Part shown: in pieces, positions 48,575 through 48,637 of the stretch
Layout of the letters: every line of letters starts with the position of its first letter
Position numbering within the stretch: the first letter of the stretch is position 1
Assembly: GCA_029946105.1 (NCBI GenBank)
Contig: JAQSDW010000071.1
Location: forward strand, 2,753 to 51,389
Reading direction: 5' to 3'
DNA length: 48,637 nucleotides
Origin: Reyranella sp.
Lineage (GTDB): Bacteria > Pseudomonadota > Alphaproteobacteria > Reyranellales > Reyranellaceae
Position numbers and translations under genes: made by a program
The notes under the pieces: model-generated
The model's input: the letters and a program-made list of their open reading frames with translations, nothing else
Database searches by the model: none
Told to the model about the DNA's origin: nothing

Positions 48575-48637
48575 TCCCGTCGTCCTTCGCTTCGCTCAGC
48601 AACCATTAAGAACGAGCTGTCATGCGGCGGCGTTGCG

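Overview
The window is high-GC DNA (about 65% by eye) with dense short operons and frequent ATGA/TTGA stop-start overlaps. It looks like an alphaproteobacterial chromosome. Pointers are the FMN-riboswitch-controlled type II lumazine synthase, solitary Bug/TctC-type and TRAP-type binding proteins, an AHL-lactonase-like hydrolase, two MarR/EmrAB-type efflux modules and REP-like intergenic repeats. A Rhodospirillales/Reyranella-like or Hyphomicrobiales relative is plausible, but no rRNA or marker gene in the window settles this.

Layout. 0-2.7 kb: a TPR protein, an orphan CUT1-type ABC permease and a small conserved protein. 2.7-9.4 kb: two multidrug-efflux modules. One is marR-emrA-emrB on the minus strand with a promoter/operator upstream and an apparently leaderless mRNA. 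The other is split around a 20-bp near-perfect palindrome, with emrB reading left and marR-emrA reading right. 9.4-13.1 kb: a minus-strand operon of a cysteine-dioxygenase-like cupin, a plant-type [2Fe-2S] ferredoxin, a ketopantoate-reductase-like protein and a DsbA/HCCA-isomerase-like protein, divergent from a TauD-family dioxygenase. 13.1-18.4 kb: the most interesting locus, a four-gene translationally coupled operon. It encodes a Tat-type secreted beta-propeller resembling nitrous-oxide reductase/thiocyanate dehydrogenase but without a CuA domain, an FtsX-type ABC permease, its ATPase and a membrane-anchored protein. A membrane J-domain protein is divergent from it.

18.4-26.5 kb: an MBL hydrolase, a membrane protein, a single-domain globin, a complete CUT1 ABC importer (permease-permease-binding protein-ATPase) preceded by a nested RNA hairpin, a D-2-hydroxyacid dehydrogenase and a Bug-type binding protein. 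26.6-32.3 kb: an accessory, decaying segment bounded by an intact tRNA-Thr(CGT) at 32.3 kb and a 35-nt degenerate copy of the 3' half of that tRNA at 26.65 kb. Helically phased short repeats lie beside the tRNA, as in an integrase arm-site region. It holds a truncated AlpA-like gene, a frameshifted SRAP peptidase gene, tiny secreted peptides and other remnants, but no integrase.

32.4-48.6 kb: core-like metabolism. It holds a lactate-permease-like carrier with a hydroxyisobutyrate-dehydrogenase-like enzyme, a GST and a Bug protein; a decayed patch; a TRAP binding protein; an ACT-domain protein; an AHL-lactonase-like enzyme; FMN riboswitch-ribH; an oligopeptide-type binding protein; a ferredoxin-NADP reductase-like flavoprotein; queF-queG followed by an exported methyltransferase-like protein; tadA; and a coupled pair of acyl-CoA dehydrogenases that probably form a heteromer. 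All functional statements come from reading motifs and context. No database search was possible.
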